Below, in pieces: positions 62,084 to 64,000 of a stretch of 64,000 bases of DNA. The translations under genes were made by a program, and so were the position numbers. This stretch comes from Bacillus sp. WMMC1349. GTDB taxonomy: Bacteria; Bacillota; Bacilli; Bacillales; Bacillaceae. Numbering within the stretch: position 1 is the stretch's first letter; each line of letters begins with the position of its first letter. Location of the stretch: contig NZ_JABJUQ010000007.1 of NCBI RefSeq assembly GCF_013155385.1, positions 1,966,001-2,030,000 of the forward strand, read 5' to 3'. The notes beneath the pieces were generated by a model. That model did no database searches. It saw only the letters and a list, made by a program, of their open reading frames with translations, and had not been told where the DNA came from.

Positions 62084-62296
62084 ATGAAACCAAATGAGGA
62101 ACATGAACCAAGTCCTAAAGTAGTATCGTGGTTAACTTGGATAATACCAATAATAATGATAGGGTTAATATTTCTCCTTAAAAATATCCATCATCCTTTA
62201 ACTGATGTATTATTCTATATTGTATGTGCGAGTGTAATAATCTTAGTCGTTTTCAGTATCATTAAAGAGAAAAAAGCAAATAAAAACAGGAAGTGA
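62084..62296 (+). CDS. Small two-helix membrane protein
   Basis: 70 residues, TAGGAGGTACTT before the ATG. Hydrophobic segments about 15-33 and 39-60, charged Lys-rich tail (KEKKANKNRK). It lies 7 bases before the 62304 gene, so it is co-transcribed with it. Could be an immunity-type membrane protein. No family recognised. Confidence 0.6.
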   Translation: MKPNEEHEPSPKVVSWLTWIIPIIMIGLIFLLKNIHHPLTDVLFYIVCASVIILVVFSIIKEKKANKNRK

Positions 62297-62303
62297 GAAC
62301 TGT

Positions 62304-62951
62304 TTGAAACCTGAAAGTTTTTTAAATTTACAGCCACTAAAATTTTTGGATGGCTGGACTATAGTTTTAAATGAGTTAATGTTAGAAAAATATCTGGATA
62401 TAGACAGTGAAAAAGAAAAAACTCTATTATTATTGGAAAATCAAAAACGTAATGCTAGTATTATTGTTCTCGGGAAGAATAACAACTATATGATTAAAAC
62501 TATAAATTTGGAAACAAACAAAGTTCTTTCTGAAGAATTACTTTTAGAGTTTCATCATTTAGTCGTTAAGTTAGAGTTAATGATTTGGGATATAGGTAGC
62601 GATTTAAATGGTAAAGAGATTCCAAATGTATTAAGTATGAAGATTCCAGCAGGTTGGTCAATAGATTACCTTTCGTTAAAAAACACAGACCCCAGATATA
62701 TTGATGCTAATGATGATGCATGGTTATTCGATTTTAATCAAGATCTCTTACAAATCACTCATAAATCCAAAGGTTTATTATTGGATATAGGGTGGTATCC
62801 AGAAGGAGATTCAGCAGGTGGTTATGGAATAGTCCTAATAAGAAATGAAAATTGGGAACAACCTTTAGAGGATACTATATGTAACAATCCTAGTAAATTA
62901 ATTAACCAATTAGATAAGATATTTTTAAAAGTGCTTCATCATATATACTAA
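62304..62951 (+). CDS. Hypothetical soluble protein, possible immunity protein
   Basis: 215 residues from TTG, preceded by AGGAAGTGAG. Starts PLKFLDGWTIVLNELM, middle IPNVLSMKIPAGWSIDYLSL, later LLDIGWYPEGDSAGGYGIVL. Acidic, cytoplasmic, no membrane segments. It belongs to a pair with 62084 in a zone of toxin/immunity remnants, so an immunity role is the best contextual guess. The family is not recognised. Confidence 0.6.
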   Translation: MKPESFLNLQPLKFLDGWTIVLNELMLEKYLDIDSEKEKTLLLLENQKRNASIIVLGKNNNYMIKTINLETNKVLSEELLLEFHHLVVKLELMIWDIGSDLNGKEIPNVLSMKIPAGWSIDYLSLKNTDPRYIDANDDAWLFDFNQDLLQITHKSKGLLLDIGWYPEGDSAGGYGIVLIRNENWEQPLEDTICNNPSKLINQLDKIFLKVLHHIY

Positions 62952-63021
62952 AATTATGAGATTAGAAGAGAATGTCTATACCCTAGGGGTTTTTTTGATG
63001 AAATTTCTTCCTTTACTTTAA

Positions 63022-63186
63022 TTGCATGAGTATGCAAACAGCCTTAAACATACAAATTATCCGCATATTTCCTCTAAAAGCACATACATCCATAGTCAAG
63101 GATACAAAAATGGTTCTGAAACACCGCTTCTACAGAAAAATATTAAAAAGGGCTTTGTAGAAAACGAGAAAAATCAAGTAGATTGA
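63022..63186 (+). pseudogene. Toxin C-terminal fragment preceding the Imm70-like gene
   Basis: A 54-codon frame with no proper start, HEYANSLKHTNYPHISSKST then HSQGYKNGSETPLLQKNIKK, ending in a stop 30 bases before the Imm70-like ATG. Protein-like composition and position suggest the tail of a secreted toxin whose delivery part has been lost. Confidence 0.55.
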
Positions 63187-63216
63187 AGCAAATCATTTAG
63201 ATAAGGATGAAGACAT

Positions 63217-63510
63217 ATGGCAGTAGGTTTTAAGGTGGGTTATTATTGGTATCAGGTTGGACACGGTGACATCTTACATTCGTTTTTTTCAACTGTGAGT
63301 TATCATTTAGAAGAAAACAGTTAGGGGTCAAAATATCCACTTTGGCTATATGATCTTTATCAAGGAAAACTCGAAAGAAAAAAGATTGGCAAAGCGCTTG
63401 AAGAATTAGAAGATATTAAATGTCAATTGAAGAAAGATAACATAAGTGAGGAGATTACTGACCTACCTCATTATTTCGTTACAAGTGATGGAGAGCAAAA
63501 GTGCTCTTAA
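63217..63510 (+). pseudogene. Imm70-family immunity protein, broken
   Basis: Begins MAVGFKVGYYWYQVGHGDIL and SFFSTVSYHLEEN, then TAG at 63322-63324 where the family has Trp (ENxWGSKYP). The frame then continues GSKYPLWLYDLYQGKLERKK, EELEDIKCQLKK, ISEEITDLPHYFVTSDGE. The segment between QLKK and ISEE is shorter than I expect for the family, and the C-terminus is cut. A nonsense mutation plus internal deletion. Confidence 0.75.
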
Positions 63511-63821
63511 AAAAAGGTTGAAAACAAATTCAGACGTTTATATTGACAGTATTTAATTTTGGCTTCGTTCCAGACCTGTCTGTCGCTTAACATCAGACGT
63601 CGTTGTTTTGAGTCCATCATAGGCTCTCCCTACCGATGAAAATCTCCTAGCATTTTAAGCATATATTTACTAATTGAATTTTAAGTCACTCTGATTACAT
63701 AAAAGTGAACGACTTCAAATTTTAAAATTGGTAATTCGTAATATGCTGACAAGGAGCCTATCATACCTCCCACTTCATATCAAGAACTGTAAACTGAGCG
63801 GCTCACGATTTGACCAGCGAG
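63511..63821. other. Intergenic stretch without a supported gene
   Basis: About 310 bases with no open frame of note. Confidence 0.4.
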
Positions 63822-63970
63822 GGCTCAATTTCATGTGAGCGAAAACAACTCCTGCGGGAACAGCGAGCTGGGCGAGAACCCACAAGAGCAAGGAACAAGC
63901 TCTGAGGAGGCTCGCGGAAAGCGAGCAAATTCCCTATCTTCAATCTTGCACACTACTTTCTGGACACCCC
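63822..63970 (-). repeat. Dispersed inverted-end repeat element, copy 6
   Basis: Contains AGGAACAAGCTCTGAGGAGG and CTCGCGGAAAGCGAGCAAAT, and ends CTTGCACACTACTTTCTGGACAC, which is the reverse complement of the left end of copy 5. The other end is diverged. Confidence 0.7.
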
Positions 63971-64000
63971 CATCTGCAAAATGCCGACTTTAGACATAGC

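Overview
The window looks like chromosomal DNA of an endospore-forming Bacillaceae species close to Bacillus. It is AT-rich, with strong AAGGAGG-type ribosome binding sites. Several proteins match B. subtilis proteins along their length (GltA/GltC, AprX, YocH, YozB, CzrA, YjfB), and there are two spore-germinant-receptor clusters. No rRNA or CRISPR array was seen; one tRNA-Arg(CCU) is present. Gene calls rest on reading the translations against remembered families, not on database searches.

Layout. 0-4.5 kb: divergent gltA/gltC (glutamate synthase and its LysR activator). 4.5-6.3 kb: small and damaged genes, a dispersed inverted-repeat element and an IS3 relic. 6.3-14.5 kb: a membrane-anchored dihaem cytochrome c, then a MarR regulator with a heterodimeric ABC exporter, then a DHA2-type MFS pump. 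14.5-20 kb: a relic zone (nitroreductase tail, IS3 transposase tail, mprF tail, a collapsed second copy of the MFS gene, a flagellin N-terminus). It also holds a secreted-protein/membrane-protein pair and two paralogous secreted repeat proteins. 20-21.7 kb: a second MFS pump with a clear promoter and palindrome. 21.7-33 kb: two ger clusters flanking an ABC-F antibiotic-resistance ATPase that has a leader-peptide attenuator. 33-38 kb: a methyl-accepting chemotaxis protein, an SDR and the protease AprX. 38-43 kb: a chimeric junction of two truncated genes, a WYL regulator operon, the zinc sensor CzrA and a lysozyme-like protein. 44-47.6 kb: a four-gene glycan cluster resembling spore-surface polysaccharide genes. 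47.7-54 kb: YozB/CtaM, three tandem paralogous lipoproteins and the WalR-type hydrolase YocH.

55-64 kb is the most unusual part. It is a graveyard of what look like polymorphic-toxin tails followed directly by small immunity-like genes, all short, broken or interrupted. They are mixed with a complete IS3-family element, an IS110-family element and a putative holin-like type I toxin. An Imm70-like immunity pseudogene and a SUKH-like fragment can be read there. A family of about 100-190 bp elements with inverted ends recurs at six places in the window, and a 69-bp hairpin repeat resembling the right end of IS605/IS1341 (TnpB) elements occurs twice in opposite orientation.

Functional themes: nitrogen assimilation, drug efflux and ribosome protection under antibiotic-responsive control, spore germination, envelope stress and remodelling, and inter-bacterial conflict remains. 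The multidrug pumps, the ABC-F protein and its attenuator suggest exposure to antibiotics. The many relics show that the accessory stretches are decaying.
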